NCBI GenBank assembly: GCA_907163345.1
Contig: CAJQUN010000487.1
Coordinates: 62,001 to 126,000, forward strand
Direction of reading: 5' to 3'
DNA: 64,000 nucleotides
Source of the DNA: Haberlea rhodopensis
Lineage: Eukaryota > Streptophyta > Magnoliopsida > Lamiales > Gesneriaceae
Shown: piece by piece, positions 52,457 through 63,620 of the stretch
Layout of the letters: each line of letters opens with the position of its first letter
How positions within the stretch are numbered: the stretch's first letter is position 1
Position numbers and translations under genes: made by a program
Notes under the pieces: generated by a model
Databases searched by the model: none
What the model was told of the DNA's origin: nothing
What the model saw: the letters and a program-made list of their open reading frames with translations, nothing else

Positions 52457-53913
52457 TGTGAAGACCCGAAAAATTTGCATTTGCCTCAAATCATGTTAGC
52501 CATTCGATGGACTTTGTCATTAGTCATTCAATGACATTTAAGTGCCCAACCCAAGTCTTGTCACCATTCAAATCCATTCAACCACCATTCAATCTCATTT
52601 AATGACATTTAGTACATTGCTCAAATTGTGTCATTAAAGGGTATGAGTTTTGGTATTGGTCAAATAATTCTCCTACATTAAACACTCAAAATCCTTTATT
52701 CATTTTGTCTCATTTAATTAACTCATTCAAGTGCCATGCCTAAATCTTGTTATCCATTTAATTGCATGATCAAATTATGTCATTACCATTCAATTATCTT
52801 ATTCAATCATATGGCCAAAGTTTAGGGATCCAAATTAAAATCCTCATACATTGAATCACCTTACTCTTAATTGTATTCCCACTTAATTGCCACAGCATTA
52901 GCATCCAATTATCATAATATCATGCATTCATGACTTGCTTGACTTGACTCAATTTAGGGGATTTCTTTGGCCAAGGTTAATGGATGATTATCCAACTCAA
53001 CTACTATAGGAAAGAAAACTATATTCCACCTACTAGCTCTTTTCAAAAATATCACACACTACACACACACACACAAATATTTCGAAACTTGCAAGGAAGA
53101 GGGGAGGAGATTTTCACCATTTTCTCAACCCGAATCTCGTCTCAACGTGCTTCGAATCTTCATGGGTTTTGCTACAATTCCATTTCGTTTTCAAAACATT
53201 ATTTATGATTTAAATTCTCGATTGAACATCAAACATGAGGATTATGTTTTTAAATCTAACAAGTATGTGACATGATCATGAATGAAAGGACCTTGCGGAG
53301 AAAAATGCTACGTATTTATGAGTTGCCACTTGATTCGGCGGGGCAAAGTGCTACATGATGTGGGCGTGCACATGCATGGGAGTCACCTCTTGATCCTTAA
53401 GAGCAAAGTGCTATGCATACGGGAGCCACTTCTTGAATCCAATAAGTCGTTATGTGAATATGTGGAAGATATGTGTTTATGAGTAAGAAATGTGTTTATA
53501 TGACAAGATCTATGGATTTGATAAAGATATGTTTAAAAGATTTTTGCTATGAATATATGTATGTTTTCCTATGTTCAATCGGTCCCTACTTACTGGGTGT
53601 TTTTCCAAACACTCGCTCTCTTACCTCCCCTCCCAGACAAAGACGAAAAGAAGAGATCGAGTAAGAAGAACAATTTTGGAGATGATGATCCACGAATAAC
53701 TTTCAAGAAAATTTATTAGTTTTATTTACGCTTCCGCATCTTTGATTTAATCGAGACAGTTGTATTTTGTAATATCAATTGTAAAGACGATTATTATTTT
53801 CAATGGAATAAATAGACTGGTTTTTATCATAGATCTGTACACGAGGCTTGTTGATTTTGAATTAATGTTCGGAATCAACGCCGGTGTCACGCGCTCCGGT
53901 TCGGGGCGTGACA
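52457..53913 (+). repeat. 3' LTR of gag-only element
   Basis: This 1457-bp LTR is collinear with the 5' LTR. The two differ by scattered substitutions and small indels, including a segment near 52730-52765 (GTGCCATGCCTAAATCTTG) not present in the same form in the 5' LTR. Confidence 0.88.
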
Positions 53914-54015
53914 CAACCCCACTAACCCCTCATTTACAAAGAATGATAATGGAGGCTACGGTTACAGAATTTTAGGGGTTTGGCATTGAAGTTGAATTAT
54001 GGCATAGTTGATGGG

Positions 54016-54957
54016 TTGTAACACCCGAACTTTTTATCCTATAAATATCTGAGCATTCCCAAAGCAAGAATTACACAAAACTATGCATATTTTCGCATTG
54101 TACCAGCAGCCATTTTCAAGTTAGGAAGAAGACCCAATTTCGAAGCTTTTGCATCAATTTCTGAGATAATTTCAGTACGTAGGTTTTTGTATACTATTAT
54201 TCATTTGGGTTTTGAAAACTGTATATATGTGTTAAAAGTTCAATCGAATACAAGCTATGAGTTTTCTGAAAAGTTAAGACATCAAGGAAATAAGTGTTTA
54301 GGAGCAAAGTGCTACGTGTATGAGGGTCATATCTTGAATCGACAGAGCAAAGTGCCACCTGTACGGGAGCCACCACTTGAGTCCATATAAACACCTTTGA
54401 ATTTTTGATATAATTGGATCCATGTTTAAGTTCTGTGCATTTCAAAGCTGTTATACATGTTCTGTTATGCTCTAAAATCAGTTCTGCTATGAATTTGTGA
54501 ATATATATATATATATATATATTTATGAATATATATATATATATATATATATTCATAAAAATATATATATATATGTTTTATGATATTCGATTAACCCCTT
54601 CTTGCTGAGTGTTCATCCAAACACTCACACCTTACGCCCATCCCCAGATAAGAATGAGTCAGAGGTAGAAGATGATGAACAATATCAATTTTTGGGATGG
54701 TGATCTACTCCTGCTGACATGAAGTCTACATCTACTGATGATTAAATTAGTTTTGTTATTTTACGCTTCCGCATCGTTTTATATTTTCAATCTGTTGTAA
54801 ATCAGTTTTGTTTTATTATCAGTTCAGTTATAAAGACAATTAAAGTTTGTTTATGGAATGAAATACTGGTTTGTTTATCCGACATTTGTTATATTCGAAT
54901 TTTCAATTTGGAAATAACGCTGGTATCATCGGTCCCGATCTCGGGACATGATATATT
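54016..54957 (+). repeat. Solo LTR, chromovirus-type, ends decayed
   Basis: It begins TGTAACACCCGAAC and ends near CTCGGGACATGATA, where an ending ACA would be expected. It shares with the LTRs at 46550 and 52457 the GCAAAGTGCTACGT/GCAAAGTGCCACCT modules (54304-54375), an AACACTCACACCTTACG stretch and TTACGCTTCCGCATC. No target duplication is visible. Confidence 0.65.
54498..54575. repeat. (AT)n palindromic microsatellite
   Basis: Two long AT runs, each about 22-24 bp, are separated by TTTATGAAT, with inverted ATTCATAAAA after the second; a third shorter run follows. The whole could fold into long A/T hairpins. It lies inside the solo LTR. Confidence 0.88.
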
Positions 54958-56199
54958 TCCTAAAAACTGAAATATAATGTTAGCCCAGAAAATATTTTCA
55001 TCCTAGAAAATATTTTGGCTCGTAAAATATGTTAGCCCAAATACACAGAGAGTAAATCTGGACATTCATTTAATTCAAACTACATCATTTACGTGGAAGA
55101 TAGATATGAACCTACTACCCCATTTTCTTGTACAATTATTAACGTGGGAAGCCAACTGCCAGCAAAACTACCGATGGAAAGTGAACAAAATGGGAAATTG
55201 AAATCAATTGCTCTCAATCTACACAATCAATCAAAATCTCTAGAAAAGTCTCCGACTCTATGCAAAGATTTCCTAGTTTTATAGTTTTAGCAAATTCCCT
55301 GTAAATTTTTAGTTTCTACTTTAAGTTCAATATTTCAATTCTATCTTCTAGCCACTAGTCTAGATCCTTCGCTTATAGTTTTAATCCTTCAACTTTATTT
55401 TCTTATAAAAATGTCGATTTCAATTCTTAGTGACTTAACTTTGTATAATGTCATTTGAAGAATTTTATTTCCTAATTTGCTTCATTTTCATCCTTAAAAT
55501 TCGTATTTTTTGGTATCAAATCAAAGATTCACACCACTCTGATCTAGAAGTAAGACTTTCACTATTATGTTTCGTACATGACACGCCCGCGACACAAAAT
55601 TTGGCCTCCGCATATTAAGTTTGTTTTTCTTTTCTTGTAAAAAACCATCCCAAATTTTTTTGGCTAAATGAGGGAGATTCCATAACAACTCAGCATTTGC
55701 AATCGAACATTGAAAATTCTGACAAGAATCCGATCAAATTTGAAAAAATAGGAAATTAATGCAATACCAAATTTTATCTAATTAGAGGATAAAAAACTTA
55801 TTTATGCAGACATACATGTAAAAATTTTCAATTTTCCCCATAAATGTATACATGCATACATGTATAAAGTTTAACTTTACTAAAATTTGATCTAGACTAA
55901 GATATAATATTGGACTCTTAACTCCTAATCGTCTTTAACATACAATTTGATTAGAGTTAATTACTCACAAGGGTGAATCTAGGAAATTTACCGAGGGGGC
56001 AAAAATTAATTATATAAAAATTAACCAAAAGTTAATAATAAATATCCAAGTTTAAATATTGTATTTAATAATCAATAGGTAAATAATTACAATGCGATTA
56101 TTTCAAAAAATATACTTGCTTGATTTCTAGAAACAATACATTAATAATAAAAATTTTACAATGCTCGATTTAATGTTATTCAATGAAGGAAGTTTTTCG
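54958..56199. other. AT-rich non-coding stretch
   Basis: I see no gene, LTR end or conserved motif here. Open frames (such as 55093-55284) are short and unsupported. Confidence 0.45.
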
Positions 56200-56962
56200 A
56201 TTTATTGATATTCAAGGAAGGAACTTATCAAGCAAGTATTGACAATATAAATATATTTTTTCATGAGATTGATGTTATTTTATTGATTTTAATCGAGTAT
56301 CGAGTGTTTATCTATGATTTATTGACATGATTGTTGTGTTTGATTATAAGATTGATCATCTAATGATTTTTACATACAATCTAATGCTTGGCCTTTGAAG
56401 CAATTAAGATTGACGATTGTCTGTTGTTGGTATTGTTAAATTCTTAGAGAAAATGTTTGACTAGATTAAACATAGACACTTAGATTATGCTGTCTAAGTT
56501 TTATCATTCTTACTAGTTTTGAAAGCTATTGCTAATATTAATCTTGATTGCTGTTGTTTTGATTGATTTAACGATACGTGTTAAATTAAAACGCTTGGGT
56601 TATTTTAACTAGGCATAAGGTGAGATAGAAGTTGAATCTCCAATGATAAATATTCAAATAAAAATTAAATCTTGTGCGACAATCGATGATTGAATTCATA
56701 GTTCCAAGGTAGCATCGACTGAAAACCAAGAACCGTGTTTTCTCATAATTTAATAATCTTAGTTAATTTTGCTCACTAGTTTAATTCATAGATTTTTCTT
56801 AGTAGTATTTTAAATAATTCCAAATCCCCCATTTTTACTATTTGTTTGCATAATTTAACATAACAAAAGTCATCTTTCCTCGTGGGATCGATCTCTATTC
56901 ACGCTACTACATTATTTACTGCTATTAACTTGAGAATGATTAATTTGGGCATATACGATACC
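56200..56962 (+). repeat. Athila-like LTR, 5'-truncated
   Basis: This matches the second half of the Athila LTRs in plus orientation, including CGTGGGATCGATCTCTATTC and the ending GGGCATATACGATA. The first half, with promoter and palindromes, is missing. Confidence 0.75.
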
Positions 56963-57312
56963 AGATAAGTGAACATCTGGAGTTGGAATTAACATAAGGA
57001 AGAAAATCTATGGTGTGAAGCAATACCAAGAGGAGTCAATGCACTAGTACTGTGAGCGTTTCAACAAGTTGTGTGCAAGCTGCCCACAACACCAGATAAG
57101 TGAACATCTCCCTATTCTTCTATGAAGGTTTGCTTTCAACTGACAGGAATCTAGTGGATGCGGTGAGTGGAGGAGCATTTATCGATAAGACGCCAGAGGC
57201 GGCAAGGAACTTGATAGTAAACATGGCTACCAACTCCCAACAATTTGGACATGCTCGACATGGACAGATGCCAAGGAAGCAGAAGGAAATAAACATATCT
57301 AACCTTGAACAA
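56963..57312 (+). pseudogene. Athila-like gag fragment
   Basis: The frame 57100-57300 contains FYEGLLSTDRNLVDAVSGGA, FIDKTPEAARNLIVNMATNS and QQFGH, the hallmark stretch of Athila gag. Upstream, RFNKLCASCP fits the same gene. It joins the LTR fragment without a primer site. CCAGATAAGTGAACATCT occurs at both 56963 and 57092, so an internal deletion with repeated ends is likely. It is cut by the minus-strand LTR at 57313. Confidence 0.76.
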
Positions 57313-58744
57313 TGGTGTATATTTATCGTATACGCCCAAATTAACACCACTATTTATAAAAACAATGTAGTAGTGAAAGTATGGATCGATCCCACGAGGA
57401 AGTGTATGCTCTTGTGTTAACGAAAAACAAAATTAAACAAATAAATTTAGGGGTTTTTTCAATTCAATAAATTTAGGGGTTTTTTCAATTCTCAATTATA
57501 ATTAATTAAACTAAGGCAAACAAAATTACTAGATTATCAAGATTAAAAAGCATTCATTGGTTTTTGGTCAACTTTACTTTTGGAAATTATTCACTTGATA
57601 ATCAAATCACTAAATAACCGGTTTCTTTCAGTTATTCATCAATTGTAAATTTAATCCTCACTTAACTTAATCGTAGTCAAAAAGAAAACAACATTCAAAT
57701 TCGACTCTTATCAAATCCTTAACCAAAACTACAGGCGTTATGATTAATTCAATGATAGCTTCAAAACTAGTAAGTTTGATGAATCTAATCAATAAAAACT
57801 ACAGCCGTTAGAATTAATCATCCAATCATTTTTCCTAAGAATTTATTAACACCAACAACATGTAATTATCAATCTTAGTTGCTTCTTAATTAGCCTTAGA
57901 TTGTGTATATGATTACTAGGTGATCAGCCTATCAATCAAACACAACAGTCATAATAATTATAATCTGAAAACAAATTGAAATTGAATTAAAATCAAACAA
58001 TCAAATCAACATCTTCACAAGTGTTTTAATTCCAAAGGCAAGTATCCATCAACCAAGAATCAAAAGATTTATCTACTCATAATCAATCTAAAAACAACAA
58101 AATCTAGTTTATAAAACATAAATAATCGGTAGAAAAGTGTTACTAAAGAGAAACACGCTTCCGGCTCGTCAATCCAGACTTCGTGTTTTGATCCTCCAAA
58201 GCGTTCTTCAAAAGTTTGAGAGTAAAATCTATTCTAGAGTCTCAAAATCTAATGTAAAGTCTCAATAATAATGAAGGATATCTGATTTAAGGTCCCCAAA
58301 CTAATAGGGTGGGAATCAGATATAGTAGGTAAAAATCTATCCAAGATGGTAAAAATCGAGTTTCCTAATTTTTGAGGATTCTGGTCTCTCGATCGATCGA
58401 GATTTTTCTGCCTTTCTCGATCGATCGAGCTCTTCTGCTCGATCGATCGAGCACTCACATATTTTGTTGCTTAAATCTTCTGCCTTGCTCGATCGATCGA
58501 GCTCTTCTGGGCTCTTGATCGAGCACCTCATATAATTTTTATGCATTTTTCTTGGCCTACTTTGATCCCGTGTCAACTCCAATACATTTCTTGATCCTTA
58601 TTTGCCCTTGTTAGCTCGATTTCTTCGATTCCACCTACATTTACACAAATATACGATTAGGTAGCATATATATCAAATTATCCATCAAAACATACCAAAT
58701 CGTAGACAATTGAGCGCAATAGGTGTCTATTTCTAGTCACATCA
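57313..58744 (-). repeat. 3' LTR of minus-strand Athila-like element
   Basis: This 1432-bp LTR begins (minus strand) TGATGTGACTAG at 58744 and ends ATATACACCA at 57313. Its palindrome cluster uses CTCGATCGATCGAG instead of GGCGATCGATCGCC. Confidence 0.87.
58387..58501. repeat. CTCGATCGATCGAG palindrome cluster
   Basis: Perfect palindromes lie at 58387-58402 (TCTC..GAGA), 58416-58429, 58438-58451 and 58488-58501, with a decayed copy near 58512. The core is that of the other clusters, with a third kind of symmetric flank. Confidence 0.88.
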
Positions 58745-58760
58745 AACTCCCCCATACTTA
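58745..58760 (-). other. Polypurine tract of minus-strand Athila-like element
   Basis: The minus strand reads TAAGTATGGGGGAGTT immediately before the LTR. A near-identical second tract lies at 59984-60000. Confidence 0.85.
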
Positions 58761-60130
58761 GTCTTTACTCGACCTCGAGTAAATCAGACAAAAGTACATT
58801 TTTTTGTGGCTCATAGTATAACAAACTGTAATGCCTCAACAATTTTAAACATGCTTAGTAATGAAAGGCGGTGAAAATTTAACAGTGAAACAAGTTCAAT
58901 CCCTAAATATTTCATACCCAACAAAGCAGCGAACGTGCGTGTGTGGTCATAAACAAGTGTCATGTACAAATTATAGATCCAATTAATGTAAACTCACAAT
59001 AGTTCGAGTTATACACTAACACAAGTATAAGCTCACTTTCACAATCTTCTACACTATCTTAACTACTTGTAAACATAATCAAGTATGTCTTAATTAGCTT
59101 TTAACTTGGCCTAGGTGTTGGCTTATGAAAGAAAGGATAAGGATGTATCAAACAAGAGAGTATGATGATATGTACAATTTAAACTTCTCTTCTTGCATGA
59201 TTTTTCAAAATTTGTTCATTTTCACACCTTGTATGTTTTTGCAAGATATATTTCAATCTTTTTCTCTTTTGTGCCTTGGCTCTCTTTGGAGTCATGTTTT
59301 TATCTATTTTCTCAAGGCATCCATTTTCTTTCATACATTTCATTCTTTTTACGATGAAGCTCAAACATATGGATCAATGAATATCTAAGTGCATGTGAAT
59401 GAAACACATCATTCCCTTCAAAGGTGTGGATTAAAATCACATTTAGGCTTATTAGGGAAGGACAATTAGCTAGTCAAAGAATGTTGAATTGTGGTCTTTA
59501 GTATGCTTAGCACGCAACCATTCTTTTACATTAAAGCTCAAAAAGGGTACTAGTGATTGATTTTCTTTACATGGTAGGCTTGAAAGGCTCAAACTCATCA
59601 AAGATCGCCAATATCACTTTCATGTTCGCATGTAGTCTAGACATACGCCTCAAAGAGCATGCAGTTAAATTCTAGATGTATTAGAGACTTCCTAAGACTA
59701 TTACAAAGTTCACACAATCTTCACTAAGCTATGCACACTTCACAAGTCATGACAATAGCGTGCTCAAAATATCCAACTACTAAGTCAAAGCACAATTTTC
59801 ATTAGAGTTCAAAGTGTTCGTTAACAATTCACCTATGTTCAAAAGCATGCATGTTTTCTGTTAGATTTCATCATTGGCCAGTGATTCTAAGCATGCATTC
59901 ATTACTAACTATGAGCTCAAAATTTTCAAATTTTTTGATTTTTATTTATTTTTGTAGTAGGAAAATAATAAAAAACACCAAATCCCTCCCCCATACTTAA
60001 ATCTTACATTATCCACAATGTAAGATAAAAATATAAGAAAAGATAAAAGTAACTAATAAAGCAATAAAAAAGAAAAAAGAAAAAGGGAAACTAACTCCCC
60101 TTGGGTTGCCTCCCAAGCAGCTCCTCTGTT
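58761..60130 (-). mobile_element. Athila-like post-pol non-coding region
   Basis: This is the reverse-orientation counterpart of 1-1293. It contains the internal purine tract (59984-60000) and the TTACATT/AATGTAA hairpin near 60004-60024. Beyond the pol end lies the common CTTGGGAGGCAACCCAAG motif near 60100. I see no envelope-like frame. Confidence 0.75.
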
Positions 60131-60203
60131 TAATGTCGGTGGCCCGACTTCAGTCCTCGCGATCAGTCAAAGTTAGGTGGATCCTCTAGATCCACCTTTA
60201 TGT

Positions 60204-61290
60204 TTACTTGTCCCCTTCCTTATTTTGGACACCCTCGTAGTAATGTTTCAAAAGGTGACCATTCACCTTGAATGTCTTCGTGGTGTCCAAACTTTGAATC
60301 TCAACTGCACCATGAGGATAAACATTAGTAATAATAAAAGGTCCATTCCATCTAGAACGAAGCTTACCTGTGAATAGGCGAAGGCGTGAATGGTAAAGGA
60401 GAACTTTTTGACCAATTTCAAAGCTCCTTCTTGATATCATCTTGTCATGGAAATCCTTCGTCTTTTTCCTTGTAAATCCTTACACTCTCATATGCCTCAT
60501 TCCTTATCTCCTCTAATTCTTGCAATTGCAAATTTCGATGCACTCCACTCTCATCATAATTCATGTTGAAATTCTTCACAGCCTAGGATGCTCTATGCTC
60601 CAACTCTACAGGAAGGTGACAAGGTTTACCAAAAATTAATCGATATGGGGACATACCTATTGGAGTCTTGTATGCAGTCTGGTAGGCCCAAAGTGCGTCA
60701 TCCAGCCTTAAGATCAAATCTTTCCTCGTTGGGTTGCAGTCTTTTCCAAGATGGATTTGATTTCTCGGTTAGAGACTTCGGCTTGGCCACTTGTTTGCGG
60801 ATGGTAGGTGGTGGAGACTTTGTGGGTCACATGATACTTCTTTAGCAGACTTTCTACCGTTTGATTGCAGAAGTGTGTACCTCTTTCGCTGATTATGACT
60901 CTCGGGATTCCAAACCTAGAGAAAAGATTATGTTTGATAAAATCTGCAACAACCTTAGAATCGTCAGTCCGGGTGGCAATAGCTTCCACCCATTTCGAGA
61001 CATAATCAACAGCAAGTAGTATATCAAGTAGTATATAAACATGATCACAAGAGATATGAAATGGTCCCATAAAGTCGATGCCCCATACATAAAAAATATC
61101 ACAAATAAGAATGGGTTGTTGAGGCATCTCCTTTTCGTTGGGATATATTACCGGTCAATTGACATTGAGCACAGTTCTTGCAAAAATAGTAGGCATCACG
61201 AAACAGGGTGGGCCAAAAGAACCCACATTCTAGTACCTTCCTAGACTTCCTCTTTACTCCAAAATGTTCGCCACAAGCATATGAATGTCA
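60204..61290 (-). pseudogene. Athila-like integrase
   Basis: Upstream in reading order, SYACGEHFG, RKVLECGFFWP and KNCAQC form the HHCC-type zinc region. Then come the core WGIDFMGPF, AVDYVSKWVEA, FGIPRVIISERGTHFCN and YHPQTSGQAEVSNREIK. The C-terminal domain follows, with FEIGQKVLLYHSRLRLFTGK and LRSRWNGPFIITNVYPHGAV. The Asp normally found in the core motif SD.GTHF is Glu here (SERGTHF), a probable active-site change. Frame shifts separate the pieces. Confidence 0.85.
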
Positions 61291-61307
61291 GAACTTAAGA
61301 ATGTCAT

Positions 61308-61862
61308 TTACCTCAGTCTCGGGGATGCATCTTCTAATGATTTGACCACGCAGTTCTTCCACAAATAAGGGTCATCCCATACATAATACTTGGCATCACT
61401 CCTTATCTTTGCTCTTTGAGACCTAGACAATTCAGAAGGTAACACATTAGAAGCTAAAAAATTCACAATATGAGCACACCATGGTAAATTGTCGATAATG
61501 GAGAGTAGTTGTTCATCCGGGAATTCCTCCTTCAAACAAAGCTCATCATCCACATGAGGTAGACGACTTAAGTGATCCGCTATTTTGTTCTCGCTGCCCT
61601 TCTTGTCCTTGATTTGTATGTCAAAATCACTCAAGAGCAGAATCCATCTTATCAGCCTCGGTTTTGCCTCTTTCTTCGTCATCAAATAGCAAAGAGCTGC
61701 ATGATCAGAATAAACAATAACATTAGTACCAAGTAAATAAGATCGAAATTTTTCAAGGGAAAAAACAACTGCTAAAAGCTCTTTCTCGGTAGTGGAATAG
61801 TTCCGTTGAGCGTCATTCAAGGTCTTTGATGCATAGTAGATAGCATGTGAAGCATTCCCCAC
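61308..61862 (-). pseudogene. Athila-like RNase H
   Basis: The continuous frame contains AIYYASKTLNDAQRNYSTTE, KELLAVVFSLEKFRSYLLGT, VYSDHAALCYLM, PRLIRWILLLSDFDIQIKDK and ADHLSRLP, all characteristic of Ty3/Gypsy RNase H, followed by the start of the integrase linker. This is one of the least damaged stretches of the element. Confidence 0.87.
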
Positions 61863-61924
61863 TTTTTGAGTGCAAAGTCACTAGCAGCGCACATGATCTC
61901 GAAAGGCTTACTCCAGTCGGGTGG

Positions 61925-62714
61925 TTAGGTGATGTGGGTAGAAGTCAGTGACTCCTTCAGTCTATCAAAAGCTCTCTTGCTCGCTTCATCCATCTCAAAA
62001 CCGACATCTTTTTGCAATAGCTTACACAAAGGTGTAGCTACCTTAGCGAAATCCTTGATGTACCTCATGTAAAAACCTGCATGTCCAAGAAAAGAGCACA
62101 CATCCCGAACACAAGTAGGATAGGGTAAAGACTGCATAACATCACATTTAGCTTTGTCTACCTCTATACCATTAGCAAAAACGACATGACCCAACACTAT
62201 ACCTTGTTCTACCATGAAATGACATTTTCCGAATTTAGAACAAGGTTAGTCTCAATGCATCTTCTCAACACAAGTGTAAGGCTAGCGAGACAATCCTTGA
62301 ATGAGTTACTGTAGACAGTAAAATCATCCATGAACACCTCTAAAATATGCTAAATAAACTCAGAAAAGATGCTAACCATACACCGTTGAAACGTGGCTGG
62401 GGCATTGCATAGTCCAAAGGGCATGCATCGGTAGGCGAATGTACCAAAATGGCATGTGAAAGTGGTCTTTTCTTGGTCCTCCAGTGCAATTGCAATATGA
62501 AAATAACCCGAATACCCTTCAAGAAAACAATAGTAGGAATGAAAGCTAACCTCTCAAGCATTTGATCAATGAAGGGTAGAGGAAAGTGGTCCTTTCTAGT
62601 CACAGCGTTGAGCTTCCGGTAGTCGATACACACTCGCCACCCATTCTGAATACGTGTTGGAACTAGTTCATCATCTTTGTTCTTGATCACACTAATACCA
62701 GTCTTCTTTTGCAT
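61925..62714 (-). pseudogene. Athila-like reverse transcriptase
   Basis: In order: PTRIQNGWRVCIDYRKLNAV, RKDHFPLPFIDQMLERLA, a frame-shifted central part, the active-site box EVFMDDFTVYS (FMDD at 62324-62335), then IVLGHVVFANGIEVDKAKCD, SFLGHAGFYMRYIKDFAKVA and PLCKLLQKD. At least two frameshifts and one internal stop are seen. Confidence 0.86.
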
Positions 62715-62758
62715 AACTTAGAATGGACTGACCCATTGGCTGTCTGAGATAGGGTAGA

Positions 62759-63269
62759 TCACCCAATCGCTAAAAGCTTCAAAATCTCCTCCTTCACCGC
62801 ATCCATCATGGGCGGGTTAAGCTTCCTTTGGGGCTTACGTGTAGGGGTCCCTCCTTCTTCAAGTAGAATGCGGTGCATGCATGTGGAGGGACTGATTCCC
62901 TTGATGTCAGCGTCCAACCTATTGCAGTGTATCTCCTTCACCAAGGAATACATACTTGAGATGGCTTGGTAGTGGCTTCAACTCAATAGTGGGTGCCTGC
63001 AAAACAAATGGAAGAATTCTAGTGTTAGAAATAGGAAGTGATACAAAAGAAACGTTACCTGACTGAATTAGCTCAGGTGCTTCATCCAACGCAGCTACCT
63101 TGTCTTTCAATTCATCCATGATAAACAACTCCACCTTCTCCTTTTCCATAGCCATGGTAAGAGTGACTTCCAGTTCATCCTTCCCTACAATCTCAAAAAC
63201 TTCATGTGACAAATAGTCAATAACATCAATAGAATACATAGTGTCATCATTATTGGAAGGATATTTCAT
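62759..63269 (-). pseudogene. Athila-like pol linker between protease and RT
   Basis: Two overlapping frames contain PTIELKPLPSHLKYVFLGEG and then MHRILLEEGGTPTRKPQRKL and MMDAVKEEILKLL, the usual approach to the RT domain. Confidence 0.78.
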
Positions 63270-63308
63270 GGCATCATAAATGTTAAAAGTAACAATCTCA
63301 CCATCAAA

Positions 63309-63620
63309 TTACATAGTAAGGGTACCACCATGCACATCTATTTTTGTCTTAGAAGTTTTTAGGAATGGTCTTCCTAACAAAATGAGACTACTCTTATCAC
63401 CATTCTCCATATCAAGCACATAAAAATCAGCAGGAAATACCAATTCGTTCACTTGCACAAGCACATATTCAATCACACCCCTAGGATATGCACTAGACCT
63501 ATCCGCTAATTGAATAACTACTCCAGTAGGGTTAAAAGGACCAAGTTGTAAAGAAGCATAAATAGAATATGGCATGACATTAATCGATGCTCCTAAATCT
63601 AACATGCCTTTTCAAGGCAA
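63309..63620 (-). pseudogene. Athila-like aspartic protease
   Basis: LDLGASINVMPYSIYASLQL contains the active-site triplet region DLGA. ADRSSAYPRGVIEYVLVQVN, ADFYVLDME and ILLGRPFLKTSKTKIDV follow, the standard retropepsin layout of this clade. Confidence 0.85.

Larger units (their letters stand above)
46550..53913 (+). mobile_element. Complete Tekay-type non-autonomous LTR retrotransposon (gag only)
   Basis: LTRs 46550-47986 and 52457-53913 are flanked by the perfect target duplication CAACC (46545-46549 and 53914-53918). The primer site is tRNA-iMet type. The internal region holds an array of about 168 bp per unit, a gag remnant with two zinc knuckles, a long stretch with no recognisable gene, a decayed chromodomain end and a polypurine tract (AATAAGGAGGGAGGGA). 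No protease, RT, RNase H or integrase core is seen, so it depended on a partner. The chromodomain remnant shows it derives from an autonomous chromovirus. Confidence 0.88.
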
